Below, piece by piece: positions 36,901-45,659 of a stretch of DNA of 64,000 nt; the first letter of the stretch is position 1, and the number at the start of each line of letters is the position of its first letter. The notes beneath the pieces were generated by a model, which was given only the letters and a program-made list of their open reading frames with translations, searched no databases and was not told the origin of the DNA. A program made the translations under genes and the position numbers. The stretch comes from Pseudomaricurvus alkylphenolicus (GTDB taxonomy: Bacteria > Pseudomonadota > Gammaproteobacteria > Pseudomonadales > Cellvibrionaceae). The stretch covers positions 62,001-126,000 of the forward strand of contig NZ_JAAQPI010000012.1 in assembly GCF_011683955.1 (NCBI RefSeq). Direction: 5' to 3'.

Positions 36901-38301
36901 TCAACACTCGATAATATTGACCGGGACTTCGATCACGTTGACAGCGAGGCCACCGCGGGCGGTTTCTTTGTACTTGTCCTGCATGTCACGGCCGGTTTCA
37001 CGCATGGTGCGAATCACTTTATCGAGCGAGACAAAATGAGAGCCATCGCCCCGCAAGGCCATCCGAGCGGCCGTGATCGCTTTGACTGCCGCCATGGCAT
37101 TACGCTCAATGCAGGGCACCTGCACCAACCCCCCAATGGGGTCGCAGGTTAAGCCGAGATTATGTTCCATGGCGATTTCCGCCGCGTTTTCCACTTGCTG
37201 GGGCGAACCACCCAGAACCTCGGTCAATCCTGCTGCGGCCATAGAACAGGCCGAACCCACCTCTCCCTGACAACCCACTTCCGCACCGCTGATAGATGCA
37301 TTGCGCTTGTAGAGGATGCCGATGGCAGCGGCTGCGAGCAGGAATCGCACCACGCCATCTTCGTTGGCACCGGGAACAAAGTGATGGTAGTAATGCAGTA
37401 CAGCGGGAACAATGCCGGCGGCGCCATTGGTGGGAGCGGTGACAATGCGACCACCTCCGGCATTTTCTTCGTTGACGGCCAGAGCGTAGAGCGTGACCCA
37501 GTCCATCGCCGTCAGCGGATCCGATTTTGAGGCATCCGGCACCGCTAACAGCTTGCGGTGCAGCTGTGCTGCCCGGCGTTTGACCTTGAGCCCCCCCGGC
37601 AAGATACCTTCAGCACGGATGCCCTTATCGACACAATCGCGCATCACCTTCCAGATTGCCAACAGGCCATCGCGAGTCTCAGCCTCCGGGCGCCAGGCCG
37701 ACTCATTTTGCAGCATAACGGTTGAAATACTGAGGCCAGTGTCCTGACAGATTTTTAACAGCTGCGCTCCGCTGTCGAAATCCCTGAGCAGCTGTCGGGG
37801 ATCTTCAACCAACCGGTTCTCGCCGGCCTCGGTCTCATTGAGAACAAAACCCCCACCAACGGAATAGTAAATTCGGGAAACCAGCTCAACGCCATCATGG
37901 CCCAAAGCACTGAATTTCATACCGTTGGGATGCAGGGGCAACTCTTCCTGACGGTGCAGCACCAGATCCCGCTGCCGTACAAACTCGACGGATTTTTGCC
38001 CCAGCAGGTTAAGGCTCTGCTGCTGCCCGATGGCTTCCACCCTGGCCGCCATATAGTCGATATCCACCGTTTCGGGCAGCGCACCTTCCAGGCCCAGCAA
38101 CACGGCCTTAGGCGTACCATGGCCAATGCCTGTGGCGCCCAGAGAACCAAACATCTCGGCTCTGACGCCACCAACGTCTCCCCAGCAGGGTTGCTCCCGC
38201 AGCCAATTGGCAAATTGGCAGGCCGCCAGCATAGGGCCCACGGTGTGTGAGCTGGAGGGGCCGATCCCCACCTTGAACAAATCAAACGCGCTGATGGCCA
38301 T
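36901..38301 (-). CDS. sdaA: L-serine ammonia-lyase, iron-sulfur dependent
   Basis: A 466-residue one-chain enzyme converting L-serine to pyruvate and ammonia. The beta domain starts [20 protein letters not shown]; the alpha domain has [19 protein letters not shown] and [20 protein letters not shown], which carry three of the cysteines for the [4Fe-4S] cluster, and [19 protein letters not shown]. Length is normal for SdaA/SdaB. It is upstream of gcvH in a probable two-gene operon linking serine and glycine catabolism. Confidence 0.94.
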   Translation of the reverse strand: MAISAFDLFKVGIGPSSSHTVGPMLAACQFANWLREQPCWGDVGGVRAEMFGSLGATGIGHGTPKAVLLGLEGALPETVDIDYMAARVEAIGQQQSLNLLGQKSVEFVRQRDLVLHRQEELPLHPNGMKFSALGHDGVELVSRIYYSVGGGFVLNETEAGENRLVEDPRQLLRDFDSGAQLLKICQDTGLSISTVMLQNESAWRPEAETRDGLLAIWKVMRDCVDKGIRAEGILPGGLKVKRRAAQLHRKLLAVPDASKSDPLTAMDWVTLYALAVNEENAGGGRIVTAPTNGAAGIVPAVLHYYHHFVPGANEDGVVRFLLAAAAIGILYKRNASISGAEVGCQGEVGSACSMAAAGLTEVLGGSPQQVENAAEIAMEHNLGLTCDPIGGLVQVPCIERNAMAAVKAITAARMALRGDGSHFVSLDKVIRTMRETGRDMQDKYKETARGGLAVNVIEVPVNIIEC

Positions 38302-38377
38302 GGACGCAGTCGCTCTCCCAACCCGGTTAACTTAAGGATAAGGGAGCATGCTAGAGCGGGCGGGCAAATATGTTAAA

Positions 38378-39151
38378 TTAATAGTTGCTATGCGTGGATA
38401 AGAAATTATTATGCAGATTTTCAGACGCGCCTTGATAGCGATAGGTGATATCCACCTCCAACGCCCTCCCCTTTGCATCGCTGATGTTGCTCACTCCGGT
38501 AAAACGCTGCAGCTGCTTGTCCCTGTACTCCAGGTTGATCGGCTCCAGTAGCAGCCTGAGCAATGGATTAGCCGCCTTGACCTGCAGGCAAAGCATGGAT
38601 CCATCGTTCCGCCCCGGGCAGGGTTGTCGCTGCATTTTCAAAGGCACCCATTGCTGCCGAGTCAGCGCCAGGAAGTCAAAGTCCAGGGTTTTTCCTGCCA
38701 GTAACGGCTGCCAATGCTGACGCACAAATTCATCAAACCCCGCATCGATGACACTGTCCCGGCTCATCACCAATCTGGCCTCGCGCAGTGGACGCTGAGC
38801 GTCGGGTCGATAACTCATGGCCAGGCTGTCTCGATCACGTCTGACCTCGATCTCCCGACCGGAGACCCAATTGCGTTGTTGCAGTGATGGCTGGGTCGAG
38901 GCGCCGTTATAGTCAAGTTGTTTTTGCGCCAGGAGGCCCCCATCGGGCAGGCGGTATTCAACCCTTCGTCGAGTGTTTTCTATAAAGTGCAATTCCCTGT
39001 ACAGCAACCTGCCATCGTCAAGGGCGTAGGCCTCACCGATGACCTGTGGCGCCCGCGCTTCAGCGTGTAAAGCCAACAACAGGCCGCAAATCACCAATAT
39101 AAACTTGCGCGACGGTGCGTCACGCTGACTGTTTGAAAACACAACCCGCAC
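38378..39151 (-). CDS. Conserved hypothetical exported protein in the ECF/ChrR operon
   Basis: About 257 residues by the GTG at 39151; a later GTG or TTG just before ICGLLLALHAEARA would give a clean signal peptide and may be the true start. The mature part is beta-rich (GEAYALDDGRLLYRELHF, RRVEYRLPDGGLLAQKQLDY, KALDVDITYRYQG-like end) and looks like a periplasmic lipid- or envelope-related protein. No motif allows a function. It overlaps the upstream DUF2878 gene by 32 bases and is last in the seven-gene operon that includes cfa, which fits an envelope role. Confidence 0.65.
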   Translation of the reverse strand: MRVVFSNSQRDAPSRKFILVICGLLLALHAEARAPQVIGEAYALDDGRLLYRELHFIENTRRRVEYRLPDGGLLAQKQLDYNGASTQPSLQQRNWVSGREIEVRRDRDSLAMSYRPDAQRPLREARLVMSRDSVIDAGFDEFVRQHWQPLLAGKTLDFDFLALTRQQWVPLKMQRQPCPGRNDGSMLCLQVKAANPLLRLLLEPINLEYRDKQLQRFTGVSNISDAKGRALEVDITYRYQGASENLHNNFLSTHSNY

Positions 39152-39608
39152 TCCACACTAGCAATGGCATCAATAACGCCCAGATTCCGGCGAAAACCAA
39201 CAGGCTGATCCAGACTGAAAAACCGAAGGCCATGGAACCCAGCTGCACGCCGCTCCAATAGGACAAAGGCGCAAAAACAGCACCCAACAGCGACGCCCAA
39301 AAGAGACGCTCGTGCAGCCAGGAAAACACATGACTCAGACAGGAGGCGAACATCAGCCATATGCAGGCTAACCAGAGTGGCAGATAGGCATTGCCGTTGG
39401 CATTGACCAATACACCCGCCGCTATAAGCAAGCTGTCAATGACTATCCCTATTGCCGCGGCAGCCAGCAAAAATAGCCAACCCCTGGCATCGCGGCAAAA
39501 CCACCACCCGTAGCAGATCAACATCGGCATCAATGCCATCAAGCCTGGCAGGTCTCCGCCCAACACCGCAGCCAGCCAACCGAGCTGGAACAGAGTTGCA
39601 TATACCAA
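39120..39608 (-). CDS. DUF2878 family membrane protein
   Basis: About 162 residues with four to five membrane helices ([91 protein letters not shown]). This is the pattern of DUF2878, often found next to cyclopropane synthase in ECF/ChrR-type loci. The start is uncertain: TTG at 39608 is used here, but an ATT at 39617 lies eight bases after an AGAGG inside the end of cfa and could be a rare start. It should be translationally linked to cfa. Function unknown. Confidence 0.72.
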   Translation of the reverse strand: MVYATLFQLGWLAAVLGGDLPGLMALMPMLICYGWWFCRDARGWLFLLAAAAIGIVIDSLLIAAGVLVNANGNAYLPLWLACIWLMFASCLSHVFSWLHERLFWASLLGAVFAPLSYWSGVQLGSMAFGFSVWISLLVFAGIWALLMPLLVWSAGCVFKQSA

Positions 39609-39621
39609 TTTGGCAATGACG

Positions 39622-40911
39622 CTAGCCTCTGACCGGCAATTGGCGCGCTTGTGGTTTGGCAAAGACCATCTGCACCGTACTGATAGCCCGCTCACGAAAC
39701 CCTCCTTCGCAATAGGCGAGGTAGAAATCCCACATGCGGCAGAACACATCGTCAAAGCCCTGCCGCTGCACTTCACACATACGGCGGTGAAAACGCTGTC
39801 GCCATTCAAACAACGTATAGGCATAATCGAGGCCGATATCGTGAAGATCGACGGCCACCATATCCGTTACACGCCGCAGGCTGGTGGCCATGCGTTCCAC
39901 AGAAGGTAACCCGCCGCCGGGGAAGATGTACTTTTGAATAAAGTCCACGGAACTGCGAGCGGCGTCATAACGTTGATCGGGAATGGTGATCGCCTGGATC
40001 AGCATCAGGCCATCACTTTTGAGCAGCTCACTGCAACGGTGAAAATAAGTGTCGTAATATTCGTGCCCCACCGCCTCGATCATTTCGATGGATACCAGCT
40101 TGTCGTATTGCCCCTCAAGCTCGCGATAATCCTGCAACAGTACCGTGATTCGATCTTCCAGACCTTCGCGAATTACCGCTTCGCGTGCGTGCTGCCACTG
40201 CTGCTTGGACAGTGTCGTTGTGGTCACGCGACAACCGTAGTGACGAGCCGCGTGCAGTGCCAGCCCCCCCCAGCCGGTACCGATTTCCAGAAGATGATCA
40301 CCCGGTGTTAAACACAGTTTTGTACAGACTTGCTCAAGCTTGTGTCGCGAAGCCTGCTCCAGGGTCGCGGAGGGATCTGGATAGATGGCCGCCGAATACA
40401 TCAGCTGCGGATCCAGAAACAATTGAAAAAAGTCGTTACCCAGATCGTAGTGAGCGGCGATATTTTTGCGAGATCCACTCAAACTGTTGGCATTAAAACG
40501 ATGCAGGATTTTATTGAGTAAACGCCTGAACAAAGGCCATTGACGATCCATGCGATTGAGCAGGGCGATATTGCGGGCCATCACCTGCACCACGCTCACC
40601 AGGCAGGGACTGCCCCAGTCGCCGTGCATAAAACTCTCACCCGCCCCGATGGAGCCGCCCATCAGGATCTGCCGATAGGCCCTTGAGCGATGCACAACCA
40701 TGTGCCCCAGTAATTCAGCGTCGGCGTCGCCAAAAGTGAATACCCCATCAGCATCTTCGATGACCAGGCGACCTTCGCGCAAGTGTTTAAGACTGGCAAA
40801 CAGAATCCGTCGCGACAGAACATCCAACGCTTTTGCAGGTGCGTCTACAACTGGTAAATGGCCCACTGCCGCACCTGTCGTCTTGCCGTTGTTGATACTG
40901 GTTTCCTTCAT
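39622..40911 (-). CDS. cfa: Cyclopropane-fatty-acyl-phospholipid synthase family protein
   Basis: A 429-residue SAM-dependent lipid methyltransferase. SAM site: LTPGDHLLEIGTGWGGLALHAA; SIEMIEAVGHEYYDTYF, QAITIPDQRYD and FIQKYIFPGGGLPS are standard CfaA motifs, the latter including active-site residues. It methylates unsaturated acyl chains of membrane phospholipids. In ECF-ChrR operons of this layout it helps membranes withstand singlet oxygen or similar stress; relatives (UfaM-type) take part in furan fatty acid synthesis. Which product is made here cannot be told. Confidence 0.92.
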   Translation of the reverse strand: MKETSINNGKTTGAAVGHLPVVDAPAKALDVLSRRILFASLKHLREGRLVIEDADGVFTFGDADAELLGHMVVHRSRAYRQILMGGSIGAGESFMHGDWGSPCLVSVVQVMARNIALLNRMDRQWPLFRRLLNKILHRFNANSLSGSRKNIAAHYDLGNDFFQLFLDPQLMYSAAIYPDPSATLEQASRHKLEQVCTKLCLTPGDHLLEIGTGWGGLALHAARHYGCRVTTTTLSKQQWQHAREAVIREGLEDRITVLLQDYRELEGQYDKLVSIEMIEAVGHEYYDTYFHRCSELLKSDGLMLIQAITIPDQRYDAARSSVDFIQKYIFPGGGLPSVERMATSLRRVTDMVAVDLHDIGLDYAYTLFEWRQRFHRRMCEVQRQGFDDVFCRMWDFYLAYCEGGFRERAISTVQMVFAKPQARQLPVRG

Positions 40912-40941
40912 GGGTATGGGTCCTGTTCCTGTGGTGGGATC

Positions 40942-41718
40942 TTAAACGGGTTTTGATAGTCCATTGTTGGGGTAAAAAGGCACTCGTTTCAGCCACAGCC
41001 TGGCGGCGTTCCAATAGATCGCCAGCGCAATTTGCAGCGTCATCAGCGGGTAGCGCCACAGCACCCTGCGCAGTACCCTGGCCGATACTGGCTCACGCTC
41101 CAACGTCAATGTCGCATCAAACACTTTGCACTGGTGCTGCTTCGATTCTCTGTCCTGGTTCCAATTCTCGAGATGCAAGGTCAAGCGCTCGCCGGGAACA
41201 TTGCTGCACCAGTGGTATTTCATATCCATCGGATGGAACGGTGACACGTGCATTACCTTGTTAAACTGTATACGTTGCAATTTCCGATCAGGCTCACATT
41301 TCAATGCATACGCGTGGCGCTCCCCCCAGGGTGTATTGGTCACTTCGGCGACGATGGCCTGCAACTGATCGCCGTGGTCGAAACAGTAGTAGCAGCTGAT
41401 GGGATTGATCAGGTAGCCGAAATACCGCAGGTTTGTCAGTAGCCGTATGGCACCATCGGGACGAAATCCCAGCCGTTGCTGCACCAGATCGCGTACCGAT
41501 TGGTCCAGTGGTTGATGCTTGGAACCGAGAAAGTCCTCGCGACAAAAACGGGCTGGTGCCCGGCTATTTTGTGACCAGGTTCGCGTTAAAGCAAAAACCT
41601 CGTCGGTTTCAGCAAGGTCGAGGTAGAGCATAAACACAGGGTAATTGAGCTCGTGCGAACGGGGAGAAAAACGCCGGTGGCGCACTTGCCCGTGGTAAAT
41701 GGCACTGTGTTTAATCAC
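40942..41718 (-). CDS. DUF1365 family protein
   Basis: About 258 residues, starting at a GTG ([19 protein letters not shown]) that overlaps the stop of the flavoprotein gene (GTGA), a strong sign of translational coupling. A longer frame to 41838 has no family similarity. Family blocks are [48 protein letters not shown] and [16 protein letters not shown]1365 proteins co-occur with Cfa and the amine-oxidase-like flavoprotein; their job is unknown, perhaps lipid modification. Confidence 0.85.
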   Translation of the reverse strand: MIKHSAIYHGQVRHRRFSPRSHELNYPVFMLYLDLAETDEVFALTRTWSQNSRAPARFCREDFLGSKHQPLDQSVRDLVQQRLGFRPDGAIRLLTNLRYFGYLINPISCYYCFDHGDQLQAIVAEVTNTPWGERHAYALKCEPDRKLQRIQFNKVMHVSPFHPMDMKYHWCSNVPGERLTLHLENWNQDRESKQHQCKVFDATLTLEREPVSARVLRRVLWRYPLMTLQIALAIYWNAARLWLKRVPFYPNNGLSKPV

Positions 41719-42965
41719 CAGTCGGCCCCCAACTTTTGGGCCACCCGAATGCCGCTGCTGCAACCATCCTCGTGAAAACCATTGGCCCAGTAGGCGCCAC
41801 AAAACCAGGTGCGATTGACCCCATTGATTTCCTCCCAACGCTCGCTGGCGGCTACCGATTCCAGACTGAAAACCGGATGACTGTAGTTGTATTTCCCGAG
41901 GATTGACTCTGGGTCGATCTGTTCACTGTCATTTAGCGTCACGCAGAACGTCTCCGCTGCTTCCAGGCCTTGAAGTATGTTCATATTGTAGGTCAAGACC
42001 GCACTCTGCTGGTTTTGTTCGCGTATTCGATAATTCCAGCTGGCCCATGCCCTGCGTCGCGCCGGCAGATGGCGCGCGTCGGTGTGTAACACCACCTCAT
42101 TGCGCTGGTACGGCATGGCGCCCAATACTGAGCGTTCCCCGGCACTGGGATCGCAGAGCAATGCCAGTGCCTGATCACTGTGGCAAGCCAATACCACTTG
42201 ATCAAAACTCTGTCTGTCGCCGTTTTTAAATACCAGTTCCACCGAATTCGGGAAGCGCTCAACACGCTCGATAACACTGCCGGTTTCAATTTGATTGGAA
42301 AAACCCTGAGTCAGCGGTTTCAGATAACTTTTGGAGCCTCCCTTGATCACCCGCCACTGTGGCCGATTGTTGACACTCAGCAGGCCGTGATTTCGGAAAA
42401 ACCGCACGAAAAACTGCAGTGGAAAATTCATCATCGTATCCGTGGAGGCGGACCAGATGGCACTCCCCATAGGCACAAGATATTTCTCCGCGAATGCCCG
42501 GCCATAACCCTTTTCGCCAAGATACTGCCCCAGACTGGTGCCCGGACCGATCACACCGTTATCGAGGTCTTCCACGGCCTCACGATTGAAGCGGATGATG
42601 TCCCGAAGCATATTCCAGAACTTGGGGCGTAAGAGATTGCTCCTTTGCGCGAACAAGGTGTTCAAATTACTGCCGCTGTATTCCAGTCCACTCAGCTCAC
42701 AACTGACACTGAAACTCATTTCGGTGGGCTGTGATTCCACCTGCAGCTTATCAAGCAAGCGAATGAAATTGGGGTAGGTCCAATCATTGAAAACGATAAA
42801 TCCGGTGTCGATATCATAGTTCTGCCCGTACAGATTGACCCGCTTTGTGGCGGTGTGCCCGCCGATCTCATCAGCCGCTTCGAACACCGTAATCTCAGCT
42901 GTGTCCTGCAGCAAGTAAGCGCAGGTCAAACCGGAAATACCTGCACCAATGATGGCAACTTTCAT
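41715..42965 (-). CDS. FAD-dependent amine oxidase-like flavoprotein (COG2907)
   Basis: About 416 residues. The dinucleotide fold [19 protein letters not shown] starts at 42965; an N-terminal extension in the longer frame is not supported. [13 protein letters not shown], the second motif, and [15 protein letters not shown] and [19 protein letters not shown] at the C-terminus complete the flavin-binding pattern. These proteins are annotated as protoporphyrinogen oxidase-like or NAD(P)-binding proteins, and accompany Cfa and DUF1365. It overlaps the SDR gene by four bases. The substrate is likely a lipid; this is inference from the operon. Confidence 0.88.
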   Translation of the reverse strand: MKVAIIGAGISGLTCAYLLQDTAEITVFEAADEIGGHTATKRVNLYGQNYDIDTGFIVFNDWTYPNFIRLLDKLQVESQPTEMSFSVSCELSGLEYSGSNLNTLFAQRSNLLRPKFWNMLRDIIRFNREAVEDLDNGVIGPGTSLGQYLGEKGYGRAFAEKYLVPMGSAIWSASTDTMMNFPLQFFVRFFRNHGLLSVNNRPQWRVIKGGSKSYLKPLTQGFSNQIETGSVIERVERFPNSVELVFKNGDRQSFDQVVLACHSDQALALLCDPSAGERSVLGAMPYQRNEVVLHTDARHLPARRRAWASWNYRIREQNQQSAVLTYNMNILQGLEAAETFCVTLNDSEQIDPESILGKYNYSHPVFSLESVAASERWEEINGVNRTWFCGAYWANGFHEDGCSSGIRVAQKLGADW

Positions 42966-43756
42966 ACTTGAGTCCTTGCTCGTTGTTGTTCTTCCTGTGC
43001 ACGACTCAATCGAGGTGCAATATAACGGTACCACAGACCGGGCATTTTTTGCCCCAGGCTGATCATCCAACTCAGCCTTCTGGGAAAACGAATCAATCGG
43101 GGCCGCTGTGACAACTGCCGCAACAATTGATCCGCCGCCGCTTCAGCAGACATTAAGAACGGCATGGGAAAATCGTTGTCTGCGGTCATGGGGGTATCCA
43201 CAAAGCCCAACTGCACCACGGTCACATCAATACCCTTCGAGTGTAAATCCACTCCCAGGGATTCCAGCAGATAGGTCAACGCAGCCTTGGATGCACCATA
43301 AGCCTGGGCCCGAGGAAACGGAACACGGCTTGCCTGAGAGGCCATCGCGACAATGTGGCCGTTGGCGCCCATCAAAGGCAGAGCTGCGGCAATGCTGTTC
43401 ACTGCACCGAAGTAATTGACGGACATGACCCGCTCCATCATCTGCCAGTCAGGCCGGTCAACATCAAAGTATTCACAACACCCGGCACTGAGAATGATAC
43501 GATCAAGCCGCGGCGTCAGTTGCGCAAGCCGCCTGCAGGCGTTTTCTTTTGCGCCCGGTGCGGCGACATCCACAGCCAGAGGGATTAACCCCTCATGCTC
43601 AGACGCCATATCCTCCAGAGCCTGCCGGTTGCGAGCACTGATGATCACTCGATGACCCAAGTTCGCCAATTTGATGGCCAGATGTCTGCCGATGCCGCTG
43701 CTGGCACCGGTAATCCAGATATGCTCGCAATGTGTTTGTCGCCGCTGGTTGGCCAT
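42962..43756 (-). CDS. Short-chain dehydrogenase/reductase
   Basis: A 264-residue SDR. Cofactor loop TGASSGIGRHLAIKLA near the N-terminus, NAD-ring region LSAGCCEYFD in place of the usual NNAG, catalytic Tyr-Lys in YGASKAALTYL with Ser in VAMASQASRV, and a C-terminal amphipathic part. It would act as an oxidoreductase on an alcohol or ketone. It sits between the NTF2-like gene and the flavoprotein in the ECF/ChrR operon. Confidence 0.87.
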   Translation of the reverse strand: MANQRRQTHCEHIWITGASSGIGRHLAIKLANLGHRVIISARNRQALEDMASEHEGLIPLAVDVAAPGAKENACRRLAQLTPRLDRIILSAGCCEYFDVDRPDWQMMERVMSVNYFGAVNSIAAALPLMGANGHIVAMASQASRVPFPRAQAYGASKAALTYLLESLGVDLHSKGIDVTVVQLGFVDTPMTADNDFPMPFLMSAEAAADQLLRQLSQRPRLIRFPRRLSWMISLGQKMPGLWYRYIAPRLSRAQEEQQRARTQV

Positions 43757-43769
43757 TATGCTTTCTCCC

Positions 43770-44273
43770 TCATGCCACTGTCAGGCGGCGCTTCAACCAG
43801 CGCGTCACAGCACCGACCAGTGGCACTTTTTCGTACAGCATCTCGCCCATGTCATAGACATCCTCGTGGTAAAACACCCGCTCTCGAAATTGAATATGGG
43901 TCATGCCCCGCACACGGTGAGTGGCCTCGCCAAAAGAGGGATGCACAAAATGCATGTCCCATTTGATATAGGCGGTATCGTCAAATACCAGTTGGTCCAG
44001 ATATTCGAATCGGCCAAATGTCAGCCGTTGGCACTGGTGCTCCATATACGCCATCAGCTCCGCGCAACTGTTGAGTTGATGGACCGGGTCACGAAAGATC
44101 AGATCATCGGTATATACCCGCGAGAATTCCCCCATAGGGAGCTGGGTAAGGTCCAGATAGAGTCCTTTGAATTGGTTGATCAGGGGTGGCACCGGGTCCT
44201 CCTGCCGTGTTTCTGTCCGCAATACGCTGTCCATGCACTTGAATACGGTCCCGGCGGTCATCGAGATCATCAT
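43770..44273 (-). CDS. NTF2/SnoaL-like protein, first gene of the lipid operon
   Basis: A 167-residue small alpha+beta barrel protein. PPLINQFKGLYLDLTQLPM, YTDDLIFRDPVHQLN, HCQRLTFGRFEYLDQ and AYIKWDMHFVHPSFG are typical SnoaL-like/nuclear transport factor 2 blocks. The start is uncertain: several ATG codons lie within the first 14 residues. Function unknown; as first gene of the operon it may bind a lipid or aid the SDR. Confidence 0.75.
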   Translation of the reverse strand: MMISMTAGTVFKCMDSVLRTETRQEDPVPPLINQFKGLYLDLTQLPMGEFSRVYTDDLIFRDPVHQLNSCAELMAYMEHQCQRLTFGRFEYLDQLVFDDTAYIKWDMHFVHPSFGEATHRVRGMTHIQFRERVFYHEDVYDMGEMLYEKVPLVGAVTRWLKRRLTVA

Positions 44274-44300
44274 GTCATTGAATTTTTTGTGAAATTCAGG

Positions 44301-44326
44301 TGATCCGAATGCCTGGTTGCGACGTA
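44301..44326 (+). promoter_or_regulatory. Candidate ECF11-type autoregulated promoter
   Basis: TGATCC (44301-44306), 16 bases, CGTA (44323-44326), about 45 bases ahead of the sigma gene start. The ChrR-linked ECF group recognises TGATCC and CGTA-type boxes, so this fits positive self-control of the sigma factor. I could not find an equally good match facing the minus-strand operon. Confidence 0.5.
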
Positions 44327-44370
44327 GCCATCATTAACCGCTAGAATACGGATACAGTGAAATTGCCAAT

Positions 44371-44955
44371 ATGAGCGCCGTGAACGCCATCATCGACGTT
44401 AAGGAATTACAGCAGCTGATCGAGCTGGTGGCCCGTGACCGGGACCAGCAGGCCTTCAGCCAGCTGTTTGAGCACTACGCACCCCTGATCCGCGCCTACA
44501 GTCTCGCGCGAGAGCCTGGTGCCTATCTGGTGGCCGACGAATTGGTACAGGAGGTGCTGGTAAAACTGTGGAACAAGGCCCACCTGTACAACAGCGCCAA
44601 GGCCAATGCCAACACCTGGATATTTACCCTGGCGAGGAACTGCCGCATCGATTACCTGCGTCGCAATGGCCGCTACGCCACTGAAGTTGACCCCGAAGAT
44701 CTCTACGACAGCCTCGAGGACGACAGCGCTGATCCGTTCGAAGCCACACAGCAGAAAAAGACCGCACAAAAGGTACGTGAAGGTTTGAAACAATTACCCG
44801 TTGAACAATCCCAGGTACTGGCCAAGGTCTATTTGGAGGGCAAAACCCAACAGGAAACCGCCGGTGAGTTAAACCTGCCTCTGGGCACGGTCAAATCCCG
44901 TGTGCGCCTGGCCCTGCAAAAGCTGGAAATTCTGATTCGGGGGTATGGCCAATGA
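44371..44955 (+). CDS. ECF RNA polymerase sigma factor, RpoE/ECF11 type
   Basis: A 194-residue sigma factor with region 2 (FSQLFEHYAPLIRAYSL, ADELVQEVLVKLWNKA, WIFTLARNCRIDYLRRN) and region 4 (QLPVEQSQVLAKVYLEGKTQ, GELNLPLGTVKSRVRLALQK). It overlaps the ChrR-type anti-sigma gene by four bases. The pairing with ChrR identifies the singlet-oxygen/photooxidative stress class known from Rhodobacter and also found in Shewanella and vibrios. Its likely targets are itself and the divergent lipid operon with cfa. Confidence 0.9.
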   Translation: MSAVNAIIDVKELQQLIELVARDRDQQAFSQLFEHYAPLIRAYSLAREPGAYLVADELVQEVLVKLWNKAHLYNSAKANANTWIFTLARNCRIDYLRRNGRYATEVDPEDLYDSLEDDSADPFEATQQKKTAQKVREGLKQLPVEQSQVLAKVYLEGKTQQETAGELNLPLGTVKSRVRLALQKLEILIRGYGQ

Positions 44956-45620
44956 TTCAGCACCACCCCAGCATTGACCGTCTGATCGCATTCTCCGCCG
45001 GCAGCCTGCCCCTGAGCCAGTCGCTGTGCATCAGCGCCCATATCGAGCACTGCCAACAATGCCGGCAAGATATCAGGCGCCTTAATCATATTGGGTCTAC
45101 ACTCATAGAAGAGTTACCCCCAAGCCCTGTTCCCGATGCGCTCAAACAGGCTGTCATGGAGCGTATCAACCAGATTGGCCCCCGGAACAGCGAGGACACA
45201 GCGGCACCGCCGGGCTCCGGCGATGTACCCCGCTGCCTGCGATCGCTGCTGCCGGCGGGCCTCTATAACATTCCCTGGAAACGTCTCAGCCCCTCGATCT
45301 TTGGTGCAAAGCTCTGTACCGATGTAAATGGCAGTAAGATCGAAATGCTAAAGATCAAGGCGGGCGGCCAGGTGGCGAATCATAATCACACCGGCGAAGA
45401 GATCACCCTGGTGCTGGAGGGCAGTTTTTCGGACGCCGATGGCGTCTACCGCAAGGGGGACATTATTTTCCGTAACTGCGAAGACAAGAACCACCGCCCT
45501 ATTGCCAGCCAGAATGCCGATTGCATCTGCCTGACGGCGGTGGAAGCGCCGATTCAGTTCACAGGGTTCTTTGCGCGCTTGCTCAACCCCCTGATACGAC
45601 GCAGCCACTATTCGAGCTGA
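44952..45620 (+). CDS. chrR: ChrR-type zinc-dependent anti-sigma factor with cupin domain
   Basis: A 222-residue protein. The N-terminal zinc anti-sigma domain has His4/His5, His30, Cys34 and Cys37 (HIEHCQQC), the standard ZAD ligands. The C-terminal cupin has metal-type residues HNHTGEEITLVLEGSF and later HRP, like ChrR of Rhodobacter. It holds the sigma factor inactive until singlet oxygen or an organic hydroperoxide is present; the cupin is needed for the response. It is translationally coupled to the sigma gene (ATGA overlap). Confidence 0.9.
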   Translation: MIQHHPSIDRLIAFSAGSLPLSQSLCISAHIEHCQQCRQDIRRLNHIGSTLIEELPPSPVPDALKQAVMERINQIGPRNSEDTAAPPGSGDVPRCLRSLLPAGLYNIPWKRLSPSIFGAKLCTDVNGSKIEMLKIKAGGQVANHNHTGEEITLVLEGSFSDADGVYRKGDIIFRNCEDKNHRPIASQNADCICLTAVEAPIQFTGFFARLLNPLIRRSHYSS

Positions 45621-45644
45621 ATATTGCCCATCAATAGTGGCTGC
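45601..45644. terminator. Inverted repeat between convergent chrR and CoA ligase genes
   Basis: GCAGCCACTATT (45601-45612) pairs perfectly with 45633-45644, with a 20-base loop. It has no T run. It spans the end of chrR and lies 15 bases before the CoA ligase stop. It may be a weak two-way terminator. Confidence 0.35.
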
Positions 45645-45659
45645 AGCAGAAGCATTGCG

